64,000 nucleotides of DNA from the NCBI GenBank assembly GCA_017792405.1, contig CP051231.1, forward strand, positions 2,110,458 through 2,174,457, written 5' to 3'. This DNA comes from Oceanicola sp. GTDB lineage: Bacteria; Pseudomonadota; Alphaproteobacteria; Rhodobacterales; Rhodobacteraceae. The notes below the pieces were generated by a model. It was not told the DNA's origin and did no database searches. It saw nothing but the letters and a program-made list of their open reading frames with translations. Both the position numbers and the translations under genes were made by a program. Positions 56,584 to 64,000 of the stretch are shown in pieces. Each line of letters opens with the position of its first letter. Position 1 is the first letter of the stretch.

Positions 56584-56634
56584 TTTTCTTGCCGGAAATA
56601 TCTCCACGGGGGTCTGGGGGTGTGAAACCCCCAG
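56584..56634 (-). repeat. composite 3'-flank element after the ABC permease gene (hairpin plus ATATTTCCGGCAAGAAAA)
   Basis: Reading on the minus strand, just after the permease stop, there is a hairpin CTGGGGG-TTTCACA-CCCCCAG (56634-56614), then ACCCCCGTGGAGATATTTCC and GGCAAGAAAA. The second part is a diverged inverted copy of the element at 56525-56545. I recall similar G-rich hairpin plus TATTT..AAGA tails behind genes of other roseobacters, but could not check this. Confidence 0.6.
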
Positions 56635-56643
56635 TCCGACCGC

Positions 56644-57495
56644 TCAGCCGGGTGACATGCCTCTAAGCCGCTCGCTCCGACGCCGCAGCATCTCGACGCT
56701 GGCCAGCAGGGCGATGGAGATCACCACCAGCAGCGTGGCCACCGCCAGGATGGTCGGAGAGATCTGCTCGCGCAGCCCGATGAACATCTGCCACGGCAGC
56801 GTCTTCTGCCCGGCAGAGCCCACGAAGAGCACCACCACCACCTCATCGAAACTGGTGATGAAGGCAAAGAGCGCGCCGGAGATCACGCCGGGCAGGATCA
56901 GCGGCATCTGGACCTTGAAAAAGGTCCGCACAGGGTCCGCGCCCATCGAGGCAGCCGCGCGCGTCAGCGAGCGGTCAAAGCCCACCAGCGTGGCGGTCAC
57001 GGTGATGATGACGAAGGGAATGCCCAGCGCCGCATGGGCCAGCACGACGCCGACATAGGTGCCTTGCAGCCCGACGCGGGAGTAGAAGAAGTACATCCCC
57101 GCCGCCGAGATGATCAGCGGCACGATCATCGGAGAGATCAGGATCGCCATGATCGCCCGGCGGAACGGGACGTGCTCGGACGAAAGGCCAATGGCCGCCA
57201 GCGTCCCGAAGCCCACCGACAGCAGCGTTGCCACTGGCGCGATGCTCACCGAGTTCCGCAGAGCCTGCTGCCAGTCGGAGTTGGTGAAGAAGTCGCGGTA
57301 GTGCTTCAGCGAATACCCCTCGGGATCGAAGCTCAGCATCTCCGGCGTGAAGGTGAAGAAGTCTTCAGCATTGAAGCTCAGCGGAATGATCACGAGGATC
57401 GGGGCGATCAGGAAGAAGAAGATCAGCCCGCAGATCACCCGGAAGCCGTAGTACCAGATCCGCTGGCCCGTCGTTGCGTATGTTGGAACTGCCAT
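56644..57495 (-). CDS. ABC transporter permease (PotC-like)
   Basis: 283 residues with six hydrophobic helices and the EAA loop around FDRSLTRAAASMGADPVRTFFKVQMPLILPGV. It is the second inner-membrane subunit of a spermidine/putrescine-type importer; six bases separate it from the first permease gene. Last gene of the minus-strand operon. Substrate of the importer is not certain. Confidence 0.92.
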   Translation of the reverse strand: MAVPTYATTGQRIWYYGFRVICGLIFFFLIAPILVIIPLSFNAEDFFTFTPEMLSFDPEGYSLKHYRDFFTNSDWQQALRNSVSIAPVATLLSVGFGTLAAIGLSSEHVPFRRAIMAILISPMIVPLIISAAGMYFFYSRVGLQGTYVGVVLAHAALGIPFVIITVTATLVGFDRSLTRAAASMGADPVRTFFKVQMPLILPGVISGALFAFITSFDEVVVVLFVGSAGQKTLPWQMFIGLREQISPTILAVATLLVVISIALLASVEMLRRRSERLRGMSPG

Positions 57496-57500
57496 CTGCC

Positions 57501-59141
57501 CTACCCCAGCTTCACGTTGTCGATGCCCACGATCTTGTCATAGGCCCAGTAGAGCAGCAGGACCGCTGCCAGAAGGATCGTGCCCAGCGCGGCCGCGAGG
57601 CCCCAGTTGAGCGAGGTCGAGATGTGGTAGGCGATCCGGTTCGAGATAAAGACCCCCTTGGTCCCGCCCACCAGTTCGGGCGTGATGTAGTAGCCGATGG
57701 CGAGGATGAACACGAGGATCGACCCCGCCCCGATACCCGGCACCGATTGCGGAAAGTAGACCCGCCAGAAGGCCACCCAGTTGGTCGCGCCCAGTGATTT
57801 GGCCGCGCGCAGATAGCTGGGCGGAATGGTCTGCATCACCGAGTACATCGGCAGGATCATGAAGGGCAGCAGGATATGGGTCATCGCGATGATCGTGCCG
57901 GTGACGTTGTTGATCATCACCAGCCGGTTGGCATCGGATATGAGCCCGATCCAGACGAGGATATCGTTGATCACCCCCTGCTGTTGCAGCAGCACCTTCC
58001 ACGCGCTGGTCCGCACCAGAAGCGAAGTCCAGAACGGCAGCAGCACTAGGATCATCAGCACATTGCTCACCCGCATCGGCAGGTTGGCCAGCAGCCACGC
58101 CACCGGGTAGCCCAGCAGGATGCAGCTGAAGGTGATGGCGAGCGACATGACGATCGTGCGCCAGAACAGCTTGAGATAGATGCGCTGGTTCTCGTCCTGC
58201 TTCTCGATGCCCTCCGGCGTCAGTTGCAGATCGACTGAGTTGAGGAAGTAGCCCGAGGTGAACTCGCCCGAGTAGGCCTTGATCGTGCCCCAGACCTCGA
58301 CATCCTCCCAGTCGTTGTCGATGTCGGCAAAGCCCGCGCGCCACGTCTGGCTCTCGAAGCCGGGTGCCGCCTCGGCGGCCGCTTCCAGCAGGGCCGCGTC
58401 GGGGCCCTGGTAGGCATCCATCTGCACCGGGCCGGTCAGGTCGAGCCAGAGCATGGCGTAGACATAGGCCCAGGGGTCTTCCTCGGCCGGGTCGTCGCCA
58501 TCTTCGTTTTGCGTGAACTCCGCAAATTGCTCATATGCGCGGGCGGTGTTGGGCAGCGCCCCTGCGATCCCGTCGCGCAGCTCCAGCGGCGTGGCTGCGC
58601 GGTCCTCCGCGGCGAGCCACTCTTCCGAGGCCATCATCCGGGCCCATGTTTCTGGCTCTTTCCACGCCGCGTCGAGATCCTCGAACTGGTCCTGATAGAG
58701 CTCACCCATGTCTTCTACGCCCCGGCCGGTCTTGCGGAAGAGCGAGGAGATGCCCGAGGTCTCGTAGTTCAGGCGCGAGCCGAGGCGGGTGTGTGTCTTG
58801 TATTCGGTGGCGACCGAGAGGTCGCGGTAAAGCGCGAGGTAGGCCGCGTCATCGGGCAGCTCGCCGCTCGAATAATCCCACTCGCCCAGCGTCTCCACCG
58901 TCTCCGGCAGGGTGCGGCTGACGATGTCGTTCTCGACCGAGCGGAACAGCATGTCGGCGATGGGCGCGATGAAGGTGAGCAGGATGAACAGCAGCAGCGG
59001 CGCGATCAGCAGCAGCGCGCGCAGCTTCTGGCGGCGCAGGGCGCGCGCGAGGCTGCGCTTCAGCGGGGTGCCGTCGGCGGCGACAAGCCGGCCGGCGGCG
59101 TCGGTCTCGTCCTGCGGCGTTGCGGCGGGCACATCAGACAT
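57501..59141 (-). CDS. ABC transporter permease (PotB-like) with a large periplasmic insertion
   Basis: 546 residues from the ATG at 59141; an upstream TTG at 59156 would add five. PotB proteins are normally near 280-300 residues. Here the first helix (about residues 40-62) is followed by roughly 250 acidic, Trp-rich residues, probably periplasmic, before the remaining five helices. The EAA loop is SYLRAAKSLGATNWVAFWRVYFPQS. The start overlaps the end of the DUF1330 gene. The insertion may interact with the binding protein or sense substrate. Confidence 0.9.
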   Translation of the reverse strand: MSDVPAATPQDETDAAGRLVAADGTPLKRSLARALRRQKLRALLLIAPLLLFILLTFIAPIADMLFRSVENDIVSRTLPETVETLGEWDYSSGELPDDAAYLALYRDLSVATEYKTHTRLGSRLNYETSGISSLFRKTGRGVEDMGELYQDQFEDLDAAWKEPETWARMMASEEWLAAEDRAATPLELRDGIAGALPNTARAYEQFAEFTQNEDGDDPAEEDPWAYVYAMLWLDLTGPVQMDAYQGPDAALLEAAAEAAPGFESQTWRAGFADIDNDWEDVEVWGTIKAYSGEFTSGYFLNSVDLQLTPEGIEKQDENQRIYLKLFWRTIVMSLAITFSCILLGYPVAWLLANLPMRVSNVLMILVLLPFWTSLLVRTSAWKVLLQQQGVINDILVWIGLISDANRLVMINNVTGTIIAMTHILLPFMILPMYSVMQTIPPSYLRAAKSLGATNWVAFWRVYFPQSVPGIGAGSILVFILAIGYYITPELVGGTKGVFISNRIAYHISTSLNWGLAAALGTILLAAVLLLYWAYDKIVGIDNVKLG

Positions 59142-59436
59142 CCGTGTGCCCTTCAACGAGGATGATCGTGCTTTCTGCGGTGGCCTTACGGATCAGGGAG
59201 ATCTCCTGATAGGCCGGGTCTTCATAGGCGGCCTTTGCGGCCTCGAAGCTGTCGAACTCGAAGACCACATGGCGCTGGCCCTCGGGCACATCGCCCTCGG
59301 GCGCCTCGGACTTGCCGCCACGGACAAGGAAGCGCGCGCCATGAGCCTTGAGGATGGGCGTGTCGCCGGTGACGTAGGCCTTGTAGCCTTCCGGATCGTT
59401 CACGACGATATGGCCGATGATGTAGCCCTTGGGCAT
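59134..59436 (-). CDS. DUF1330-family small protein
   Basis: 100 residues with ATG after GGGGGA. The whole length matches the DUF1330 dimeric alpha/beta-barrel fold: YIIGHIVVNDPEGYKAY near the start, FLVRGGKSEAPEGDVPEGQRHVVFEFDSFEAAKAAYEDPAYQEI in the middle. No enzymatic function is established for the family. Here it is embedded in an ABC importer operon between the binding protein and the permease, overlapping the permease start, so it may modify or bind the imported compound. Confidence 0.88.
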   Translation of the reverse strand: MPKGYIIGHIVVNDPEGYKAYVTGDTPILKAHGARFLVRGGKSEAPEGDVPEGQRHVVFEFDSFEAAKAAYEDPAYQEISLIRKATAESTIILVEGHTDV

Positions 59437-59524
59437 GGTCGTCCCCCTGGTGTTCTTGGTGGGGCGGCCCCGCTGAGGGACCGCCCGATGCTGTAGGGTG
59501 GGCTAGACCCACCCGGTGCAGGTG

Positions 59525-60634
59525 TTACTGCGCGAGCCAGGCCTGGAACTTGGCGTCTAGATCGTCGCGGTAGTCAGCCCACCAGCTGTAGTTGTTCACG
59601 AAGGTGTTCTCCGCGTTGTTCGGATCGGTCGGCATGTGGGGGGCCATCTCGATGCCGAGCTCGGCGTGCTGACCCACCAGCGGGGCAGAAGACGCGCGGG
59701 CCGGGCCGTAGGAGATGTACTTGGCCTGATCCGCCAGACGCTGGGTGTCGGTGGCGTAGAACAGGAAGTCCTTCACACGGGCCAGACGATCCTCGGGCAG
59801 ACCGGCGGGCACGACCCAACCGTCGATGTCGAACATCTGCCAGTCCCAGGCCATGCCGATCGGCTGGTCCTGCTCGACGATGGCCGAGAACAGGCGACCG
59901 TTGTAGGCGGAGCCCATGAAGACCTCGCCGTCAGCCAGCATCTGGATCGGTTCGGCGGAAGCCGACCACCAGATGGTCTCGTCCTTGATGGTGTCGAGCT
60001 TGGCAAAGGCCTGTGCTTGGCCTTCGTCGGTTTCGAGCACGTCGTACACGTCATCATAGGCCACGCCGTCGCAGAGCAGCGCCCACTCCATGTTGGCGAT
60101 CGGCTGCTTGTTCAGCGCGCGCTTGCCCGGATACTTCTCGAGGTCAAACACGTCGCAGGCGCCGGTCGGCGGCTCAACGCCCTCGGGCACCATGTCGGTG
60201 CGGTAGCCGAAGGTGGTCGAGAACACGATCTGCGGGATGAAGCAGTCGCTCACCAGCATATCGCCGAAGTCATCCTCAGCAGAGGTGCCATCGGGAGAGG
60301 CAGCCAGCTCCTCGGGGTCGTACTCCATCGCAAGGCCTTCGTCGCACAGGCGGATGGCGTCGGCGGCTTCCACGTCGACGAGATCCCAAGTGATATTGCC
60401 GGCCTCGTTCATGGCGCGCAGCTTGGCCACGGCCTCGGGGGAGCTTTCATCCCAGGTGACGGAAACGCCGTCATTCGCGGCCAGATAGGGCTCGGTGTAG
60501 GCCTTCTGCTGCGAGGCCTGATAGGCGCCGCCCCAGGAGACGACAGTCATGCTGTCGGCCATGTCTTGCGCGGCCACGCCGCCTGCCACCAGGGTCAGGG
60601 CGGTCGTCGCCAGAATGGTTTTCTTCATGGTCAT
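59525..60634 (-). CDS. ABC transporter substrate-binding protein (PotD-like)
   Basis: 369 residues with AAGGAG nine bases before the ATG. Signal peptide MTMKKTILATTALTLVAGGVAA, then a PotD/PotF-type extracellular domain with TVVSWGGAYQASQQKAY and DLVDVEAADAIRLCDEGLAMEYD. Related proteins bind polyamines or other organic cations. It delivers the ligand to the two permeases downstream. A 78-base gap separates it from the ATPase gene and contains little. Confidence 0.92.
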   Translation of the reverse strand: MTMKKTILATTALTLVAGGVAAQDMADSMTVVSWGGAYQASQQKAYTEPYLAANDGVSVTWDESSPEAVAKLRAMNEAGNITWDLVDVEAADAIRLCDEGLAMEYDPEELAASPDGTSAEDDFGDMLVSDCFIPQIVFSTTFGYRTDMVPEGVEPPTGACDVFDLEKYPGKRALNKQPIANMEWALLCDGVAYDDVYDVLETDEGQAQAFAKLDTIKDETIWWSASAEPIQMLADGEVFMGSAYNGRLFSAIVEQDQPIGMAWDWQMFDIDGWVVPAGLPEDRLARVKDFLFYATDTQRLADQAKYISYGPARASSAPLVGQHAELGIEMAPHMPTDPNNAENTFVNNYSWWADYRDDLDAKFQAWLAQ

Positions 60635-60715
60635 GCGTATGCACTCCTTGTTGTCATGCCCGTGTTTTATCGTCCGCGCCCCACCCCGGGCAGGCAGGGC
60701 CGCGAGCCGCGTCGC

Positions 60716-61819
60716 TCAGGCGTCGAGCGCGCGGCAATCCTCGGGGAGCCAGCCGATCTGAACCGTCTGGCCCGGTGTCATCCGCGCCACATCGGGCGCG
60801 TTGCGGGTTTTCACCACGAAATTCTCGTTGCCCGCCACCTTCAGGCGGGTGCGGTAGATGTCGCCCATGTAGATGAACTCCAGCACCTCGGCCTGAAGCG
60901 TATGGGCGTTGTCCTGCAAGCGGTCGGGGTTGGTCTCGACCCGCTCGGGGCGGATCGACACGCGGGTGCGGTCGCCGACCTTGTCGACGTTCACCGCTTT
61001 GGCCTCGATCACCGCGTCGGAGCCATCGAGCTTGACCATGGCGATCCCGTCCTTCAGCTCGGCCACCACGCCCTCGAGCGTGTTGTTCTCACCGATGAAC
61101 TGGGCGACGAAGCTGTTCTGCGGCGCCTCGTAAAGCTCGTCCGGCGGTGCAAGCTGCTGGATGCGCCCGTCGTCGAAAACCGCCACGCGGTCCGACATGG
61201 TGAGCGCCTCGGTCTGGTCATGGGTCACGTAAACCGTGGTGATCCCCAGCTCATGCGCCAGCCGCGTTATCTCGAACTGCATGTGCTCGCGCAGCTGCTT
61301 GTCGAGCGCGCCCAGCGGCTCGTCCATCAGCACCAGTTCCGGCTCGAACACCAGCGCGCGGGCCAAGGCCACACGCTGTTGCTGACCGCCCGAAAGCTGC
61401 GCCGGACGGCGGCCGCCAAAGGCCCCCATCTGCACCATGTCGAGCGCGCGCTTGATCTTGCCCTCGCGCTCGCTGGCGCTCATGCCCCGCACTTCGAGCG
61501 GGAACGAGAGGTTCTCGGCCACCGTCATATGCGGAAACAGCGCGTAGTTCTGAAACACCATGCCGATGCCGCGCTTGTGCGGCGGGATGTTGTTGATCGG
61601 CTTGCCCGCGAGGCGGATGTCGCCGTGGGTCGCCGTCTCGAAGCCGGCCAGCATCATCAGGCAGGTGGTCTTGCCCGAGCCTGACGGGCCGAGCATCGTC
61701 AGAAACTCGCCCCTGGGCATCGAAAGGTTGAGATCCTTCACGACAAGCGTTTCGCCGTCGTAACTCTTCTGGACGCGTTCGAACTCTACGAAGGCGCCGT
61801 CGGCGGACTGATCTAGCAA
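60716..61819 (-). CDS. ABC transporter ATP-binding protein (PotA-like)
   Basis: 367 residues. The start is TTG at 61819 with AGGAG five bases ahead; no ATG fits before the first strand. Walker A GPSGSGKTT (44-52), signature LSGGQQQRVALARAL, Walker B LVLMDEPLGALD, and a C-terminal TOBE domain. It energises the polyamine-type importer. First gene of the minus-strand operon; the 297-base gap upstream shows no gene, only AT-rich patches that must hold its promoter and that of the divergent RidA gene. Confidence 0.94.
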   Translation of the reverse strand: MLDQSADGAFVEFERVQKSYDGETLVVKDLNLSMPRGEFLTMLGPSGSGKTTCLMMLAGFETATHGDIRLAGKPINNIPPHKRGIGMVFQNYALFPHMTVAENLSFPLEVRGMSASEREGKIKRALDMVQMGAFGGRRPAQLSGGQQQRVALARALVFEPELVLMDEPLGALDKQLREHMQFEITRLAHELGITTVYVTHDQTEALTMSDRVAVFDDGRIQQLAPPDELYEAPQNSFVAQFIGENNTLEGVVAELKDGIAMVKLDGSDAVIEAKAVNVDKVGDRTRVSIRPERVETNPDRLQDNAHTLQAEVLEFIYMGDIYRTRLKVAGNENFVVKTRNAPDVARMTPGQTVQIGWLPEDCRALDA

Positions 61820-62116
61820 GGCCGCTCCTTTGTCTGGTTTTTCCGGTCGCCTCCCCAGGCAACCGCTCCCTGTGACCCCAGACTAAAACAAGCGCCGGGC
61901 GGCATTACAATGGGCATTTGCGAGAATTTTGGGCAATTTTGCGTGCTTTCGGCACAGGTGTTCCCCACGCACAAATGCGGCGCAGCGCCGCCGCCCTTTG
62001 CATGAAAGTTGCGCGCGCTGTGAACCCGCAGCCTGCTGACATGCCCTGTCAGGAGGTCGCGTGCGCTTTGCCGCGCCCTATCCAAATGCTTGGGTAACGA
62101 AACGAAAGGATGCCTC

Positions 62117-62524
62117 ATGCCCGCCCCGATCACCCGCCTGAACCCCGCCGCCATGCCCGACAGCACCGCTTTGGGCTATTCTCAAATCTCGGTGGTGGAG
62201 CCGGGCCGCATGGCCTTCGTCTCCGGCCAGGTGGCCGCCCTGCCCGGCGGTGCGCCGGTGCCGGAAGGCCTCGCGGCCCAGACTGAGGCCGCGCTGGCCA
62301 ACTGCGCCGCCGCGCTGGCCGACCTTGGCGCCAGCCCCGCCGATATTGCCATGCTGCGGGTCTACGTTGTGGGCCTCGATGACGCGGCGATGGGCGAGAG
62401 CTTTCCGCTCGTGCTGGCATGGCTGGAGGGCGCAGCCCCTTCGATCACCGGTATCGGCGTGGCCGCACTCGCCGGGCCAGACCTGAAAATCGAGATCGAG
62501 ATGGTGGTGCGCCTGCCGGGCTGA
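62117..62524 (+). CDS. RidA-family protein (enamine/imine deaminase-like)
   Basis: 135 residues from the ATG at 62117 with AAAGGA ahead. The chorismate-mutase-like RidA fold is indicated by MAFVSGQVA near residues 35-43 and the C-terminal PSITGIGVAALAGPDLKIEIEMVVRL, although the Arg-containing motif of canonical RidA (near residue 105) is replaced. It lies 95 bases before threonine ammonia-lyase, whose 2-aminoacrylate/2-aminocrotonate products RidA proteins deaminate. A canonical function is likely but the substitution leaves doubt. Confidence 0.82.
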   Translation: MPAPITRLNPAAMPDSTALGYSQISVVEPGRMAFVSGQVAALPGGAPVPEGLAAQTEAALANCAAALADLGASPADIAMLRVYVVGLDDAAMGESFPLVLAWLEGAAPSITGIGVAALAGPDLKIEIEMVVRLPG

Positions 62525-62619
62525 TGCGCCCCTGATGCACGGCTGATCTGCCGCTGATGCGTTGACATTGGCGCAGGCCGGGTCCACCCCTCCCGCACCC
62601 CCGGAAGGACACGCAGACC

Positions 62620-63834
62620 ATGGACCTGACCGCCGATCTCATCCGCCAGACCCACACCGCCATCGCGCCCGACACGGTGCGCACCCCGCTGGTGCGCGCC
62701 GCCCGGCTCTCGATGATGCTGGGGCTGGAGCTCTACCTGAAGCTGGAAAACCTCCAGCACACCAACGCCTTCAAGGCGCGCGGCGCGCTGGCCAAGCTAC
62801 TGACACTGACCGAGGCCGAGCGCGCGGCGGGCGTCATCGCCTGCTCGGCGGGCAACCATGCGCAGGGCGTGGCCTATCACGCCACCCGGCTCGGCATCCC
62901 CTCCGTCATCGTCATGCCCGAGGGCACCCCCTTCAACAAGGTCAAGCGCACCGGCGACTTCGGCGCCGAGGTCGTGCTCCACGGCACCGGGTTTGACGAG
63001 AGCGTGGCCTTCACCCTGGATCTGGCCGCCAAGCGCGGGCTGACCTTCATCCATCCGTTCGACGACCCAGTGGTCGCCGCAGGCCAAGGCACCGTGGCGC
63101 TGGAAATGCTGGAGCAGAACCCGCAGCTCGATACCATCGTCGTGCCCGTGGGCGGCGGCGGGCTGATCGCGGGCATGGCCACGGCGGCCAAGGCGCTCAA
63201 ACCCGAGGTCCATGTGGTCGGCGCGCAAGCCGAGGCCTTCGACGCGGTCAAAGCGGCGGTCGAGGGCCACCCGGGCCAGACCCTTGGCGCCACCCTCGCC
63301 GAGGGCATCGCCGTCCGCGCCCCCTCCCCCGCAAACATCGAGATCATCCGCCAAACCGTCGACCGGATCGACCTCGCCACCGAGGCCGAGATAGAGGATG
63401 CCGTCTTCGACCTGCTCTCGCACGAAAAGCTCGTGGCTGAAGGCGCGGCAGGCGCGGGCCTCGCGGTGATCAAGAAGAACGCCGAGCGCTTCAAGGGCCA
63501 GCAGGTCGGCCTCGTCGTCTGCGGCGGCAACATCGACAGCCGAATGCTCTCCACCCTCATCCTGCGCGGCCTCGTGCGCGACGGTCGGATCACTCGGCTG
63601 ATCTTCAAGCTCGATGATCGCCCCGGCCAACTCGCCCAGATCGCCGCCATCATCGGCGAGGCGGGGGCCAACGTGGTCGAGGTGATACACCAGCGGATGA
63701 TGCAATCGGTCGCGCTCAAGCAGGCCGAACTCGAGGTGGTGATCGAGGCGCGTGACGCAGGCCATGTGGAGGAGATCACCGCCGCGCTGAAGGCGGCAGG
63801 CTTCGCGCTCCGGATCGGGTCAGAGGCCGTTTAG
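62620..63834 (+). CDS. ilvA: threonine ammonia-lyase, short form with ACT domain
   Basis: 404 residues with GGAAGGA ahead of the ATG. PLP-binding Lys is in TNAFKARGAL (about residue 53), the glycine loop is PVGGGGLIAGM, and CGGNIDSRM is a serine/threonine-dehydratase motif. The C-terminal 75 residues form one ACT-like domain (KLDDRPGQLAQIAAIIGEAGANVVEV). It deaminates threonine to 2-oxobutanoate, the first step to isoleucine or threonine catabolism. The single ACT domain is the form seen in catabolic/TdcB-like and in many alphaproteobacterial enzymes. Confidence 0.92.
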   Translation: MDLTADLIRQTHTAIAPDTVRTPLVRAARLSMMLGLELYLKLENLQHTNAFKARGALAKLLTLTEAERAAGVIACSAGNHAQGVAYHATRLGIPSVIVMPEGTPFNKVKRTGDFGAEVVLHGTGFDESVAFTLDLAAKRGLTFIHPFDDPVVAAGQGTVALEMLEQNPQLDTIVVPVGGGGLIAGMATAAKALKPEVHVVGAQAEAFDAVKAAVEGHPGQTLGATLAEGIAVRAPSPANIEIIRQTVDRIDLATEAEIEDAVFDLLSHEKLVAEGAAGAGLAVIKKNAERFKGQQVGLVVCGGNIDSRMLSTLILRGLVRDGRITRLIFKLDDRPGQLAQIAAIIGEAGANVVEVIHQRMMQSVALKQAELEVVIEARDAGHVEEITAALKAAGFALRIGSEAV

Positions 63835-63837
63835 CCT

Positions 63838-64000
63838 TCAGACGGTAAAGGCAACCGTGGTCCAATCCATCCCGTTCACCTGCAACCGGCGCTCCTCGCG
63901 CCCCGCCTGCGGGATCACCCGTGGCCAGAAGGCGCTGGCGGGGCGGTTGCCGTCATACCACGTCACTTCCCAGTCACCGGGATTGGCCTCCAGCAACGCC
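63838..64000 (-). CDS. C-terminal fragment, probably GNAT N-acetyltransferase (runs out of window)
   Basis: The minus-strand frame is open from the window edge to TGA at 63840-63838, giving about 53 residues that begin ALLEANPGDWEVTWYDGN. The pattern WEVTWYDGNRPASAFWPRV is close to the last helix and strand of GNAT acetyltransferases, where the neighbouring segment binds acetyl-CoA. The rest is outside the window, so the call is provisional. It converges on threonine ammonia-lyase with a three-base gap. Confidence 0.5.
   Translation of the reverse strand, partial: ALLEANPGDWEVTWYDGNRPASAFWPRVIPQAGREERRLQVNGMDWTTVAFTV

Overview
The window is a 64 kb stretch of GC-rich chromosome. It most probably comes from a marine member of the Rhodobacteraceae (Roseobacter group, Alphaproteobacteria). 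The reasons are the high GC with strong third-position bias, a TRAP transporter, glycine betaine demethylation by a Rieske system, a bacteriophytochrome with an HWE kinase, nrdHIEF behind a cobalamin riboswitch, and long runs of genes overlapping by ATGA/GTGA. I see no insertion sequence, prophage, rRNA or CRISPR array. One tRNA gene (Ser, anticodon UGA) is present.

Layout. 1-318: end of an acyl-CoA dehydrogenase. 309-8599 (minus): a ten-gene CoA-thioester catabolic operon (SDR, MaoC hydratase, SDR, thiolase, ACAD10/11-like dehydrogenase, histidine phosphatase, APH-like phosphotransferase, SDR, IclR regulator, PaaI thioesterase). It faces an SDR and an acyl-CoA ligase on the plus strand. 11286-15283: a Tat-exported L,D-transpeptidase, then heme oxygenase plus bacteriophytochrome. 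15491-21909: cysteine hydrolase, amidohydrolase, HAD dehalogenase, TRAP transporter and TetR regulator, apparently one catabolic unit of unknown substrate. 21941-24252 (minus): gbcB and gbcA. 24252-24993: a regulatory island with two divergent cobalamin riboswitches, plus paired NrdR boxes on the nrd side. 24993-29136: nrdH-nrdI-nrdE-nrdF and a MazG-type pyrophosphohydrolase.

29173-37535 (minus) is the most unusual part. It is an eight-gene, mostly overlapping operon: Ser/Thr kinase, FHA protein, PP2C phosphatase, a GTPase-like protein with a ruined P-loop, a large dynamin-like GTPase, a small GTPase of the same type, a possible Roadblock/LC7-like protein and an unknown protein. No type VI secretion gene accompanies it. 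I read it as a self-contained phospho-regulated GTPase (membrane-remodelling?) system of unknown purpose.

37823-47383: a FecBCDE-type iron/siderophore importer, two TonB-dependent receptors, a siderophore-interacting reductase and a MarR regulator. 47467-49167: an ABC exporter. 49332-49421: tRNA-Ser. 49629-56516: housekeeping genes (SPOR lipoprotein, D,D-carboxypeptidase, tmk, holB, tatD, an MBL hydrolase, an AEC transporter). 56644-61819 (minus): a polyamine-type ABC importer with a DUF1330 gene inside it. 62117-63834: a RidA protein and threonine ammonia-lyase, a natural pair because RidA removes the enamine the lyase releases. 63838-64000: the tail of a probable GNAT acetyltransferase.

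Starts were chosen by reading Shine-Dalgarno sequences and overlaps. Several genes use GTG or TTG starts. All functional statements are from family resemblance read by eye; no database search was run.
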